Shown: positions 1 through 6,081 of the stretch, one piece after another
Layout: every line of letters begins with the position of its first letter
Position numbering within the stretch: position 1 is the first letter of the stretch
NCBI GenBank assembly: GCA_021781255.1
Contig: JAJXXG010000319.1
Location: 1-8,371, forward strand
Length of the DNA stretch: 8,371 bases
Direction of reading: 5' to 3'
Source: Acidobacteriota bacterium
Lineage (GTDB): Bacteria; Acidobacteriota; Terriglobia; Terriglobales; Acidobacteriaceae
Notes under the pieces: model-generated
Told to the model about the DNA's origin: nothing
Seen by the model: only the letters and a program-made list of their open reading frames with translations
The model's database searches: none
Position numbers and translations under genes: made by a program

Positions 1-449
1 TGGCGGAAGATGTCGCGGCGCAGGTCGAACATGATTTTCTGGCCGGTCCACTGCATGAGGTAGGTCTGGATGAACTCAAAGAGATAGGCGGAGAGGAGCG
101 CGACCAGATAGATGCCAGCGAGCGCGGTTACGCCGTGCACGGGGTCGGCGGGCAGGCGGCGCGTGAGCCAGGTGGTGGCTGGTCCGGGCTTGCCGGTGAG
201 GTAGCGATCGAGGGCGACCTTGACGAGGTAGGGACCGGCTACGTCGCTGAGGGACTTGAGGGAGACCGCAACCGAAGAGACGGCCGCCTGCCACCAGTAG
301 GGGCGCAGGTATTGGCCCAGCCGCCGGATGAGGCGCGAGTCGTAGACCTTGCCGATCGGGTCCTCGTCGGCTTTGCGAGGCTCCGTCCTGGGCGGGTCGG
401 GCTGCTTCGGGTTGGGCTGGAGGGGATGCTTTTGCGCTTGGTCCGCCAT
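1..449 (-). CDS. ABC transporter, permease/ATP-binding half-transporter (N-terminal part)
   Basis: This is the first 149 residues of a membrane ABC exporter; the rest, including the ATPase domain, lies beyond the left edge. Residues 1-30 are a polar, proline-rich cytoplasmic tail. Residues 32-50 (IGKVYDSRLIRRLGQYLRP) are the amphipathic lead-in usual in type-I exporters. Helix TM1 covers about 51-76 and TM2 about 108-130, followed by a conserved-looking cytoplasmic stretch (QKIMFDLRRDIF, 137-148) that matches the first intracellular loop of MsbA/YheH-type proteins. The start is the ATG at 447-449 on the minus strand. An AGGAAG lies about 12 bases upstream, a long spacing, and no other in-frame start is seen before the -10-like box. 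Substrate cannot be told from this part; lipid, peptide or drug export are family possibilities. The assignment to the exporter class is secure, anything narrower is not. Confidence 0.85.
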   Translation of the reverse strand, partial: MADQAQKHPLQPNPKQPDPPRTEPRKADEDPIGKVYDSRLIRRLGQYLRPYWWQAAVSSVAVSLKSLSDVAGPYLVKVALDRYLTGKPGPATTWLTRRLPADPVHGVTALAGIYLVALLSAYLFEFIQTYLMQWTGQKIMFDLRRDIFR

Positions 450-473
450 CGGTCGGGTCGGCTTCCTAAATCT

Positions 474-479
474 ATTGTA
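474..479 (-). promoter_or_regulatory. Putative -10 box for the ABC transporter gene
   Basis: Read on the minus strand, 474-479 is TACAAT, five of six matches to the sigma-70 -10 consensus, about 25 bases before the ATG at 449. No convincing -35 is seen 16-18 bases upstream. It would give a leader of roughly 18 bases that starts at or in the ribosome-binding AGGAAG. Confidence 0.4.
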
Positions 480-627
480 CGGGCAGGGTGGAGAAAGGTT
501 GCTGGCGGCGGGGATGGCTCCTGAAAGAGGCGCGGCGGCAAAGAGTGGCCCGGCTGTTTGTTCGAAATAAGATTTTGTGCATGCGATACAGCCGGTTACT
601 CTGATTCTGCAATGAGGAGGCCTTGGG

Positions 628-1086
628 ATGCGTGATACAGGGGACGCACTTGCCGGGGGCGATCCGATCTATGCCCGGCTTGAGGATCAGATTGCCTGGT
701 ACGACCGCAAGAGCAGCGCTGCGCAGCGGACTTTCAAGCGCATCAAGGTAACGGAGATTCTTGCGGCAGCCGTCATTCCCTTTCTGGCCGGAATCAGTTT
801 GCCGCATGACAAGCTGATCATCGCGGGCCTGGGCGTGCTCATTACCATTCTTGAGGGGTTTCTGCACCTCAACCAGTACCAGCAAATCTGGGCGAATTAT
901 CGCTCCACCTGCGAGTCGCTGAAGCACGAGAAGTATGTGTATCTGGCTAATGCGGGGCCGTACGCAGGCGCCGCGGACCCGCGCGCGCTGCTTGCCGAAC
1001 GGGTCGAGTCGACCGTTTCGCAGGAGGACGCCCAGTGGGGTTCTCTTCAGCAGCAGGCGGGCAAGACGGCTGTGAAGGAGTCCTGA
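628..1086 (+). CDS. DUF4231 / SLATT-like two-helix membrane protein
   Basis: The product has 152 residues and fits the DUF4231 pattern over about residues 14-145. An N-terminal helix (YARLEDQIAWYDRKSS, 15-30) is followed by a basic segment. Two membrane helices at about 42-57 and 62-78 are joined by a very short turn (LPHDK). Then comes the typical cytoplasmic helix with W88, Y91, R92 and the SLKHEKYVY stretch (97-105), and a Gly-Pro-Tyr at 110-112. Both ends should be cytoplasmic. DUF4231 resembles the SLATT 2TM families, which are predicted membrane effectors in conflict systems; no catalytic site is expected. The start is well supported: AGGAGG at 615-620, seven bases before the ATG. The gene is monocistronic and its stop lies 11 bases from the stop of the TIR gene on the other strand. 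Family call is fairly sure; the role is inference. Confidence 0.8.
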   Translation: MRDTGDALAGGDPIYARLEDQIAWYDRKSSAAQRTFKRIKVTEILAAAVIPFLAGISLPHDKLIIAGLGVLITILEGFLHLNQYQQIWANYRSTCESLKHEKYVYLANAGPYAGAADPRALLAERVESTVSQEDAQWGSLQQQAGKTAVKES

Positions 1087-1097
1087 AGCGCCCCGGC

Positions 1098-2159
1098 TTA
1101 CTGTGTCCGCACGAATTCGGCCTGCCGCTCGGTGGCGGGGCGATGTGGATAAGTATTCAATGCGGCCACATGGAGGCGAGCGTTTTCCGGGTTGATGGTG
1201 ACGGTCACCACCCGGCCCTTTTCCGACTCGGCTGTCTGTGTGAGGAAGGCCCAGGTCGCCGTGGCCTTCTGGCCATCGAAGGTGGTCGCCTGAGTGCCCC
1301 AGTCGCACTCTGCGGATTTGCATTTTCCCCACGCGTGGATGGAGAGCTGATTCCCCGTGGCGGCGATCTCCAGCTTGCTGACGCTGCCGCGTTGCAGCGG
1401 GGAGGAATTGACCCAGGTGCCTGCGAGCGGACTTTCTATGGACGCGGCGGTAGTTGTTGCCGCTGGCGTTGCGGCGTTGCCGGCTGTGCCATTGGTCGAG
1501 TTGCCTGTGGCGCCCGAGCCATGTCGCGCGAAGAATGTGGCAGCGGCAATCGCCAGCACGGCGGCCACGGCGATGCCCGCATAGAGCGGCGTCTTTGAAG
1601 CGCGGGCGGCTGAGGGCTCATGGACCGGGGCGTTCGCGGGCGGAAGCTGCACCGGGACGGTGGCATGCACGGGCTCGCTGCTGGCGGTGCTGGATGCGCC
1701 GACGTACTGGCGAAGCGCGTCCATCAGCAACTGCACGTCAGAGTTCCAGCGCGTGTGGGTAATTTCCACGCTGTTGCGGAAGGCCAGGTCTTTCAGATTG
1801 TCCGGCAACTGGTCAGGGGGTGGCATCCTGGCGTCATGCACCAGCACGGGAATGACGGCGATGTCGCGTGCCAGGGCGGAGGCGATTTCGAGCCGAACAA
1901 AATCGTTGGGGTCGTCGAGACGCCGTTCGCCGGAGCTTTTGGTGATTGTGGTCCAGGTGGGTCCGATGATGGCGAGCAGCACGCCGCAGGTGGCTACGTT
2001 GTCATCGATGACCTTGCGAAAATCGAGACCCGGCTTGATGTCGGTCACGTCCATGAAGACGGATTTCCCGCCGAAGGTTCGGGTCAGGTCGTCGAACAGC
2101 CGGCCAGCTTCGCCTTCCGTGTCATCCCTGCGGTAGCTGATGAAGATTGCCCGCCCCAT
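1098..2159 (-). CDS. TIR-domain membrane protein with C-terminal extracytoplasmic domain
   Basis: The product has 353 residues. Residues 1-150 are a bacterial TIR domain: FISYRRDD (6-13) is the first strand and box 1, SVFMDVTDIKPGLDF (33-47) is the second strand and BB-loop region, LLAIIGPTW (61-69) the third, and DFVRLEI (86-92) starts the helix whose E91 sits where NAD-cleaving TIR proteins carry their catalytic glutamate. VIPVLVHDARMPPPDQLP (102-119) is typical of this subfamily. A low-complexity Pro/Ala/Ser linker (155-190) leads to one membrane helix (about 192-210), a second Thr/Ala/Asn linker, and a compact beta-rich domain (245-353) opening with GTWVN and holding HAWGKC (275-280) and CDWG (285-288). 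The TIR domain should lie in the cytoplasm and the C-terminal domain outside the membrane. The start ATG has GAGGAG four bases upstream. TIR assignment is secure. NADase activity, and a sensing role for the C-terminal domain, are inferred. Confidence 0.88.
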   Translation of the reverse strand: MGRAIFISYRRDDTEGEAGRLFDDLTRTFGGKSVFMDVTDIKPGLDFRKVIDDNVATCGVLLAIIGPTWTTITKSSGERRLDDPNDFVRLEIASALARDIAVIPVLVHDARMPPPDQLPDNLKDLAFRNSVEITHTRWNSDVQLLMDALRQYVGASSTASSEPVHATVPVQLPPANAPVHEPSAARASKTPLYAGIAVAAVLAIAAATFFARHGSGATGNSTNGTAGNAATPAATTTAASIESPLAGTWVNSSPLQRGSVSKLEIAATGNQLSIHAWGKCKSAECDWGTQATTFDGQKATATWAFLTQTAESEKGRVVTVTINPENARLHVAALNTYPHRPATERQAEFVRTQ

Positions 2160-2170
2160 AGCACTCCTCG

Positions 2171-2190
2171 CAAGCTGAAGAACCAGCTTG
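2171..2190 (-). repeat. 7-bp inverted repeat (hairpin) in the TIR gene leader
   Basis: CAAGCTG at 2171-2177 and CAGCTTG at 2184-2190 are perfect reverse complements with a six-base loop. The element ends one base from the GAGGAG of the TIR gene (2164-2169). In RNA it would form a stem just upstream of the ribosome-binding site; in DNA it could be an operator half-site pair. Which, if either, cannot be told. Confidence 0.45.
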
Positions 2191-2203
2191 AGTCAGTGCA
2201 GAA

Positions 2204-2232
2204 AGCATAGGAGGTGGCGCCGGTTTGAGCAA
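2204..2232 (-). promoter_or_regulatory. Putative sigma-70 promoter of the TIR gene
   Basis: On the minus strand TTGCTC (2227-2232) and TATGCT (2204-2209) are separated by exactly 17 bases. The -10 matches four of six consensus bases and the -35 three of six. Transcription would start near 2197, giving a leader of about 38 bases that contains the 2171-2190 hairpin and the Shine-Dalgarno sequence. The -35 lies inside a near-palindrome, GTTTGAGCAAAC at 2223-2234. Confidence 0.4.
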
Positions 2233-2325
2233 ACTAAATCGGAGTGCGCGGGAAGGCGTGGGCGAGCATGGCGCGATTCTGGTGCGTCCTCGACACTGCT
2301 CCCGGGATGCTCTAGGCTCAAGAAC

Positions 2326-3426
2326 GTGGGCTTTCAGGAGTTTCTTGGCAATTCGGCGACGGTGACGCGGCTGCGGGAGAGCATTGCGGCGGGACGGTTT
2401 CCGCAGGCGATGATTCTGTCGGGGCCGAAGGGCGCGGGCAAATACACGCTGGCGCTGATGCTGGCGCGGGCGGTGAACTGCCTGGAGCCGACGGTGACGG
2501 GTGGCTTGCCGGACTATTGCGGCCACTGCCGGAACTGCGAGCGGATTGGCGATGCAGCGAACCTGGAAGAGCGCGTGGCCGAGGCCGTGGAAGCGCGCGA
2601 GGAGATGCGCGACGCCGACAAGCGGGAGACGCGGATTCTGATCCAGACACACCCGGATGTGTTGATTGTGCCGCCGGACCCGCCGCAACTGCTGATCAAG
2701 CTGGGGCAGGTGCGGCAGGTGATTCACGTGGCATGGTACCGGCCACCGACAGAGGCGAAGCGGTCATTCACGATTTTTACCTCGTCGGCGTTTATGAAGG
2801 AGGCGGCCAACAGCCTGCTGAAGTTGCTGGAGGAGCCGCCGGAGCATACGTCGCTGATTCTGCTGACAGAAAACCCACAGGAACTGCTGCCGACGATTCG
2901 CTCGCGGGCGGTGCTGCACAGGCTGGGGGCGCTGCCTGCCGCCGAACTGGAGGCGCTGCTGCTGGAACGGCGGCCGCAGATGAAGCGGGAGGACAGGGCG
3001 CTGGTGGCGCGGCTGGCCGAGGGCGCGGTGGGACGGGCGCTGACGCGGGACCTGGCGGCGTATCAGGCGAGCAGGCAGGACGCGCTGGTGGTGCTGCAGA
3101 CGGCGCTGAAGGAGCCGGACTTCTCACAGCTTTTCCGCGTGACGGAGACGTATCGCGCGGGGGCGGACGGGCAGGAGAAGACGGTGAATCTGCTGCGGGC
3201 GCTGGGCGCGCTGCTGGAAGATCTGCTGCTGGTGGTGGCGGGCACTCCGCAACTGGCGCGGAATGTGGATATGACCGCGGAGCTGGAGAAGCTGGCGCAG
3301 GGGCTGACCGTGGATTGGATTGACGGGGCGGCGCGGGCGCTGGGGCAGGTGGAGCAGGGGATGCGGCGGAACCTGCTGCGGTCGTTGTCACTGGACGCGA
3401 TGGCGGTGAGTCTGGGCGAGCGCTGA
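2326..3426 (+). CDS. holB: DNA polymerase III subunit delta prime
   Basis: Delta prime is the stator subunit of the clamp loader that opens the beta sliding clamp. From the GTG start the protein has 366 residues. FQEFLGNSATVTRLRESI (3-20) is the family opening, GPKGAGKYT (33-41) is the Walker A loop, and C52, C65, C68 and C71 form the zinc site in the CxxCxxC arrangement of the family. LLKLLEEPPEHTSLILLT (164-181) and PTIRSRA (189-195) are the AAA+ sensor and arginine regions; the usual SRC reads SRA here. The Walker B strand (FTIFTSS) lacks the acidic pair, as in other delta primes that do not hydrolyse ATP. A charged insert of about 25 residues (77-102) separates the zinc site from HPDVLIVPP. 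The GTG at 2326 was preferred over a TTG at 2188 in the same frame because the intervening 46 residues are basic, have no family match, and lie over the TIR promoter. Shine-Dalgarno pairing is weak (AGG at 2314-2316). Confidence 0.9.
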   Translation: MGFQEFLGNSATVTRLRESIAAGRFPQAMILSGPKGAGKYTLALMLARAVNCLEPTVTGGLPDYCGHCRNCERIGDAANLEERVAEAVEAREEMRDADKRETRILIQTHPDVLIVPPDPPQLLIKLGQVRQVIHVAWYRPPTEAKRSFTIFTSSAFMKEAANSLLKLLEEPPEHTSLILLTENPQELLPTIRSRAVLHRLGALPAAELEALLLERRPQMKREDRALVARLAEGAVGRALTRDLAAYQASRQDALVVLQTALKEPDFSQLFRVTETYRAGADGQEKTVNLLRALGALLEDLLLVVAGTPQLARNVDMTAELEKLAQGLTVDWIDGAARALGQVEQGMRRNLLRSLSLDAMAVSLGER

Positions 3427-3454
3427 GGTGTGCTTTCCAGGCGCGGCAATGCAA

Positions 3455-3480
3455 CCCCGGTCATCCTCGGGGCATCTTTC
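3455..3480 (+). terminator. Weak hairpin after holB
   Basis: CCCCG (3455-3459) can pair with CGGGG (3468-3472) around an eight-base loop and is followed by CATCTTTC. The short stem and broken T-run make this a weak candidate terminator 29 bases past the holB stop. The remaining bases up to the hfq-like start show no clear promoter. Confidence 0.25.
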
Positions 3481-3634
3481 AAAGTACGATCAGGCAACGC
3501 CACGATTTGAAGCCGGTACTGCACAGGGATTCCCTGGCGAGGCGCTGTTGTCTTTTGCGCTGAGCGGCATGTGCTGGCGCGACCTGAGCGCCCGGCAACG
3601 CAGAGTCTCACCTGCTCAAGGAAGGACCACAGCC

Positions 3635-3973
3635 ATGATCAGTCCAGAAGTCCTGAACGGCAGTGAACACGGCATAGGCAGGGCAACGGCATTGCCCGCA
3701 CAGCGCATGGCGAGAATGTCCGCAATGCCGCTTCGCTTTACTCCGCAGTTGGCCGAGGAGGAGAGTGCGCATCGGCAGGCGGAGCTGTTTTATCTGCAGA
3801 AGCAGATTCAGGCGCAGACGCCGATGGTGATTGTGCTGATGGACGGCGAGCATGTTGAGGGCTGCATCGAGTGGTATGACGGGCGGGCGCTGAAGGTGCG
3901 TGGACGGGCGAGGACGCTGATTTACAAGTCGGCGATCAAGTATATGTACAAGCTGGGCGATGCGGGACAGTAG
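3635..3973 (+). CDS. hfq: Hfq-like RNA chaperone (Sm fold), divergent
   Basis: Hfq is a ring-shaped RNA chaperone that pairs small RNAs with mRNAs. The product has 112 residues: an extension without clear fold (1-45), a helix (EESAHRQAELFYLQKQIQ, 42-59), the Sm1 region (TPMVIVLMDGEHVEGCIEWYD, 62-82) and Sm2 (LIYKSAIKYM, 95-104), which aligns with the YKHAI signature of classical Hfq. Aligned by eye with E. coli Hfq, P21, G29, G34, E37, D40, Y55, K56, A58 and I59 are kept. Several RNA-contact residues are not: Y25 is V67, K31 is H73, Q41 is G83, F42 is R84, H57 is S99, and the rim arginines R16, R17 and R19 become I, Q and Q. The start ATG is backed by AAGGAAGGA (3618-3626) eight bases upstream. 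ATGs at 3707 and 3716 would remove most of the extension but lack such a site. The fold is fairly sure; Hfq-equivalent function is less so. Confidence 0.75.
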   Translation: MISPEVLNGSEHGIGRATALPAQRMARMSAMPLRFTPQLAEEESAHRQAELFYLQKQIQAQTPMVIVLMDGEHVEGCIEWYDGRALKVRGRARTLIYKSAIKYMYKLGDAGQ

Positions 3974-4114
3974 GGGTCTCGATGAATCGCCTGAAGTTTG
4001 AAGAACAGAGGCCGATCGTTTGCTTCGCTTCTTCCTATGCGTTGTGCACTGGATGACGACGCGGTGGGCGAGGTGCGCTCGGGCTGGCAGGGTGTGGAGG
4101 CGGAAAGCAACCGC

Positions 4115-4206
4115 GGATCTTTCGACTCCCTTCGCTGCGCTGCGGTCGCTCAAGATGACAGTGTGGTGAGTGGGGCGGCGTGTTTTGCTCAAGATGACAG
4201 CGTCTT
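4115..4206. repeat. Dispersed non-coding repeat with duplicated core
   Basis: The stretch begins GGATCTTTCGACTCC, continues through TTCGCTGCGCTGCGGTCGCT and ends in CTCAAGATGACAG. The 14-base GCTCAAGATGACAG occurs twice, at 4148-4161 and 4187-4200, 39 bases apart. From memory, this layout (GATC, TTCGACTC, TTCGCTGCG, GCTCA-GATGACA) matches a repeat scattered between genes in Acidobacteriota and other GC-rich genomes, often translated by mistake as VILS... peptides. It fills the gap after the sua5 stop codon. The preceding bases 3974-4114 show no gene or clear signal. Confidence 0.6.
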
Positions 4207-5307
4207 CTACGGCTGTGGCTGCTGCTCAGCGCTCTCGCTGTGCGCGGCTTTGCGGAGGCGGTCGCGGATGGCTGCGCCGAGGCCGGCGGCGGGCGGCAGA
4301 GGGCAGAGGATGACGGCGCAGCCCTGGGCATCGAGCGCGCGCAGGCCGGCGTAGAGGTCGCGGGCCAGCTCTTCGGGCGCGTCCCAGCGGCCCCAGGGGA
4401 AGAGGACGGCAGCGCCGAGCGGGGCAGGCAGGCCGGGCGGCGCGAGTTCGGCGGGGAGCATGAGGCCGAGGCGCTTGCGCGCATGGGGCTCCGCGGCTTC
4501 GGCAAGGCGGCGCGGCAGGTCGTCGAGGGAACCTTCCACCAGGATGAGATGGGCGCGTGGGGCGTAGTGGCGCAGGCCGACGCCAGGCGAGGGCAGTGCC
4601 TCGCGCGGGGTGGACCGGAGCGGCCGGGCGGTGTGGAAGATTTCGACGGGGCCGGCGGCCTGCTGAATCTGCTGGGCGGTGACGGCGCCTGGACGGTAGA
4701 TGAGCATGGGGCTTTGGCATGGGTCGAGGACGGTGGACTCGACGCCGTGGAGGGTGGGACCGGCGTCGAGGATGGCGTCAATGCGTCCGTCGAGGTCTTC
4801 GAGGACGTGGGCGGCGGTGGTGGGGCTGATGTGGCCGAAGGTATTGGCGCTGGGCGCGGCGATGGGCACGCCGGCCTGGCGGATGAGTTCAAAGGCGACG
4901 GGGTGAGCGGGCATGCGGATGCCGACGAGCGGGCGGCCTGCGGTGACGCTATCGGGCACGGCGGCGGAACGCGGCAGCAGGAGAGTGAGCGGGCCGGGCC
5001 AGAAGGCGGCCATGAGGCGGCGAGCGGGCTCGGGGACATGGGTGACGAGCGCGTCGAGCATGGGGTTGCGTTCGACGGGGCCGGCGATGTGGACGATGAC
5101 GGGGTCCCAGGAAGGGCGCTGCTTGGCGGCGAAGATGCGGGCGACGGCGGCGGGGTCAAGGGCGTTGGCGCCGAGGCCGTAGACGGTCTCAGTGGGCAGG
5201 GCGACGAGTCCGCCGTCGCGGAGGATCTGCGCGGCCCGGGCGATGGCTTGGCGTGCCTCGGGGGTGTCGAGGTGGGCGGGGTCCACGGCCAGTCGGAGGG
5301 TCTTCAC
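4207..5307 (-). CDS. sua5: L-threonylcarbamoyladenylate synthase, Sua5 type
   Basis: The enzyme makes threonylcarbamoyl-AMP from threonine, bicarbonate and ATP, the first step of the t6A37 modification of tRNAs reading ANN codons. It acts in the cytoplasm with the TsaB/D/E proteins. The 366-residue length is that of the two-domain Sua5 form rather than the short TsaC. In the YrdC domain (about 10-210) the sequence shows PTETVYGLG (38-46), KQRP (62-65), WPGPLTLLLP (103-112), RMPAHP (131-136), APSAN (151-155), ESTVLD (190-195) and RPGAV (205-209). The linker SPGVGLRHYAP (240-250), which closes the active site in Sua5, precedes the C-terminal Rossmann-like domain (about 252-350). The GTG at 5305-5307 is chosen because the protein then starts MKTLRLAVDP as in homologues; a longer reading to 5406 would overlap the next gene. 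The gene is divergent from the CYTH gene with 76 bases between starts. Confidence 0.92.
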   Translation of the reverse strand: MKTLRLAVDPAHLDTPEARQAIARAAQILRDGGLVALPTETVYGLGANALDPAAVARIFAAKQRPSWDPVIVHIAGPVERNPMLDALVTHVPEPARRLMAAFWPGPLTLLLPRSAAVPDSVTAGRPLVGIRMPAHPVAFELIRQAGVPIAAPSANTFGHISPTTAAHVLEDLDGRIDAILDAGPTLHGVESTVLDPCQSPMLIYRPGAVTAQQIQQAAGPVEIFHTARPLRSTPREALPSPGVGLRHYAPRAHLILVEGSLDDLPRRLAEAAEPHARKRLGLMLPAELAPPGLPAPLGAAVLFPWGRWDAPEELARDLYAGLRALDAQGCAVILCPLPPAAGLGAAIRDRLRKAAHSESAEQQPQP

Positions 5308-5364
5308 GCTTCTATTCTCGCTGTTTGCGGTCGGGTTGGGATAGTGTGAGACGCCGCGGGCTGC

Positions 5365-5372
5365 CGTATACT
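5365..5372 (+). promoter_or_regulatory. Putative -10 element of the CYTH gene, palindromic
   Basis: TATACT at 5367-5372 matches five of six consensus -10 bases. It ends 11 bases before the ATG, so transcription would start about four to six bases before the start codon or at it, and no Shine-Dalgarno sequence is present. GTATAC (5366-5371) is its own reverse complement, so the minus strand reads TATACG here, which could serve as the -10 for sua5. No good -35 is seen for either direction. Confidence 0.45.
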
Positions 5373-5383
5373 CGCTGATTACG

Positions 5384-5965
5384 ATGGCTATCGAGACGGA
5401 GATCAAGTTCCAGGTAGCGGATGTGGCTCAACTGGCCGGGCGGCTGCTGGCGGCGGGTTTCCGGCAGGAGTCGCCACGGCAGTTTGAGAGCAACGTGCTG
5501 TATGACACGCCTGACCGGCAAATGCGAGCGCGGACGGAGATTCTGCGCATCCGGAACTATGGCGGTCGGTGGACGGTGACGCACAAGCGGGTGCCTGACT
5601 CCGGGGTGGGCGAGGACCGGCACAAGCACCGCGTGGAGACGGAAACAGCGGTGGCGGATGGCGAAGCGCTGGCGGAGGTTTTTGTTGCGCTGGGACTGGT
5701 GGCGGCCTTTCGCTATGAAAAATGGCGCAGCGAGTGGACGGACGGCGAAGGGCACTGCGTGATGGACGAGACGCCGATTGGGGACTTTGCGGAGCTTGAA
5801 GGTTCCGCGGAGTGGATTGACGGCGCGGCGGCACGGCTGGGCGTGGCGCGCTCGGAGTACATGACGCTGAGCTACGGGCGTCTGTTTGAAGCGTGGCGGG
5901 CGGAGCACAAGTGCGATGCTGCGGACTTGACCTTTGCGGCGGTGGCGGCTGCGGGGGCGGCCTGA
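5384..5965 (+). CDS. CYTH-domain protein (class IV adenylate cyclase / triphosphatase family)
   Basis: CYTH proteins bind triphosphate compounds with metal in a beta-barrel tunnel and act as CyaB-type adenylate cyclases, thiamine triphosphatases or inorganic triphosphatases. The 193-residue product covers the whole domain. The signature ExExK is E4, E6, K8 (ETEIKF). Tunnel residues follow in order: LRIR (54-57), THKR (66-69), HRVETE (82-87), RYEKWR (110-115), MDETPIGDFAELEG (127-140) and the closing SYGRLF (163-168). The last 20 residues are Ala-rich and outside the domain. The start ATG gives the signature at the very N-terminus, as expected. No ribosome-binding site is visible, which fits the near-leaderless promoter proposed at 5367. 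Which substrate is used cannot be decided from sequence; annotations as class IV adenylate cyclase are common for this length and pattern. Confidence 0.85.
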   Translation: MAIETEIKFQVADVAQLAGRLLAAGFRQESPRQFESNVLYDTPDRQMRARTEILRIRNYGGRWTVTHKRVPDSGVGEDRHKHRVETETAVADGEALAEVFVALGLVAAFRYEKWRSEWTDGEGHCVMDETPIGDFAELEGSAEWIDGAAARLGVARSEYMTLSYGRLFEAWRAEHKCDAADLTFAAVAAAGAA

Positions 5966-6081
5966 GACGCTTTCGATCCTCTGGGAATCAGAAATCTCAA
6001 AAATTTCAGACACATTCATCCCGGCATCAGCTCTTGCCGATAACCACAGCGAGGACTTTTTCTTTCTGGAGGGGCAAGAGG

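Noticed and set aside
661..1080. Lower GC in the accessory genes as a sign of recent transfer
   Set aside because: A hand count gives about 60 percent GC here, but holB itself varies from about 55 to over 80 percent from line to line, so the difference is not convincing.
2188..2325. Upstream extension of holB from a TTG codon
   Set aside because: The 46 extra residues are basic and unlike any delta prime start, the codon has no ribosome-binding site, and the region overlaps the TIR leader and promoter.
3576..3592. GGCGC/GCGCC hairpin before the Hfq-like gene
   Set aside because: A 5-bp stem with a seven-base loop is expected by chance at this GC content and has no T-tract.
3428..3634. Longer reading frame in front of the Hfq-like gene
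   Set aside because: The frame is open, but a strong Shine-Dalgarno sequence sits just before the ATG at 3635 and the upstream residues look like translated intergenic DNA.
4240..5349. A 369-residue open frame opposite sua5
   Set aside because: It is the antisense shadow of a GC-rich gene, rich in Gly/Asp/Glu, with no domain; sua5 on the other strand has clear motifs.
5991..6007. GAAAT/ATTTC inverted repeat upstream of the TonB-like gene
   Set aside because: Only five AT-rich pairs, no flanking symmetry, and not near a recognisable promoter.
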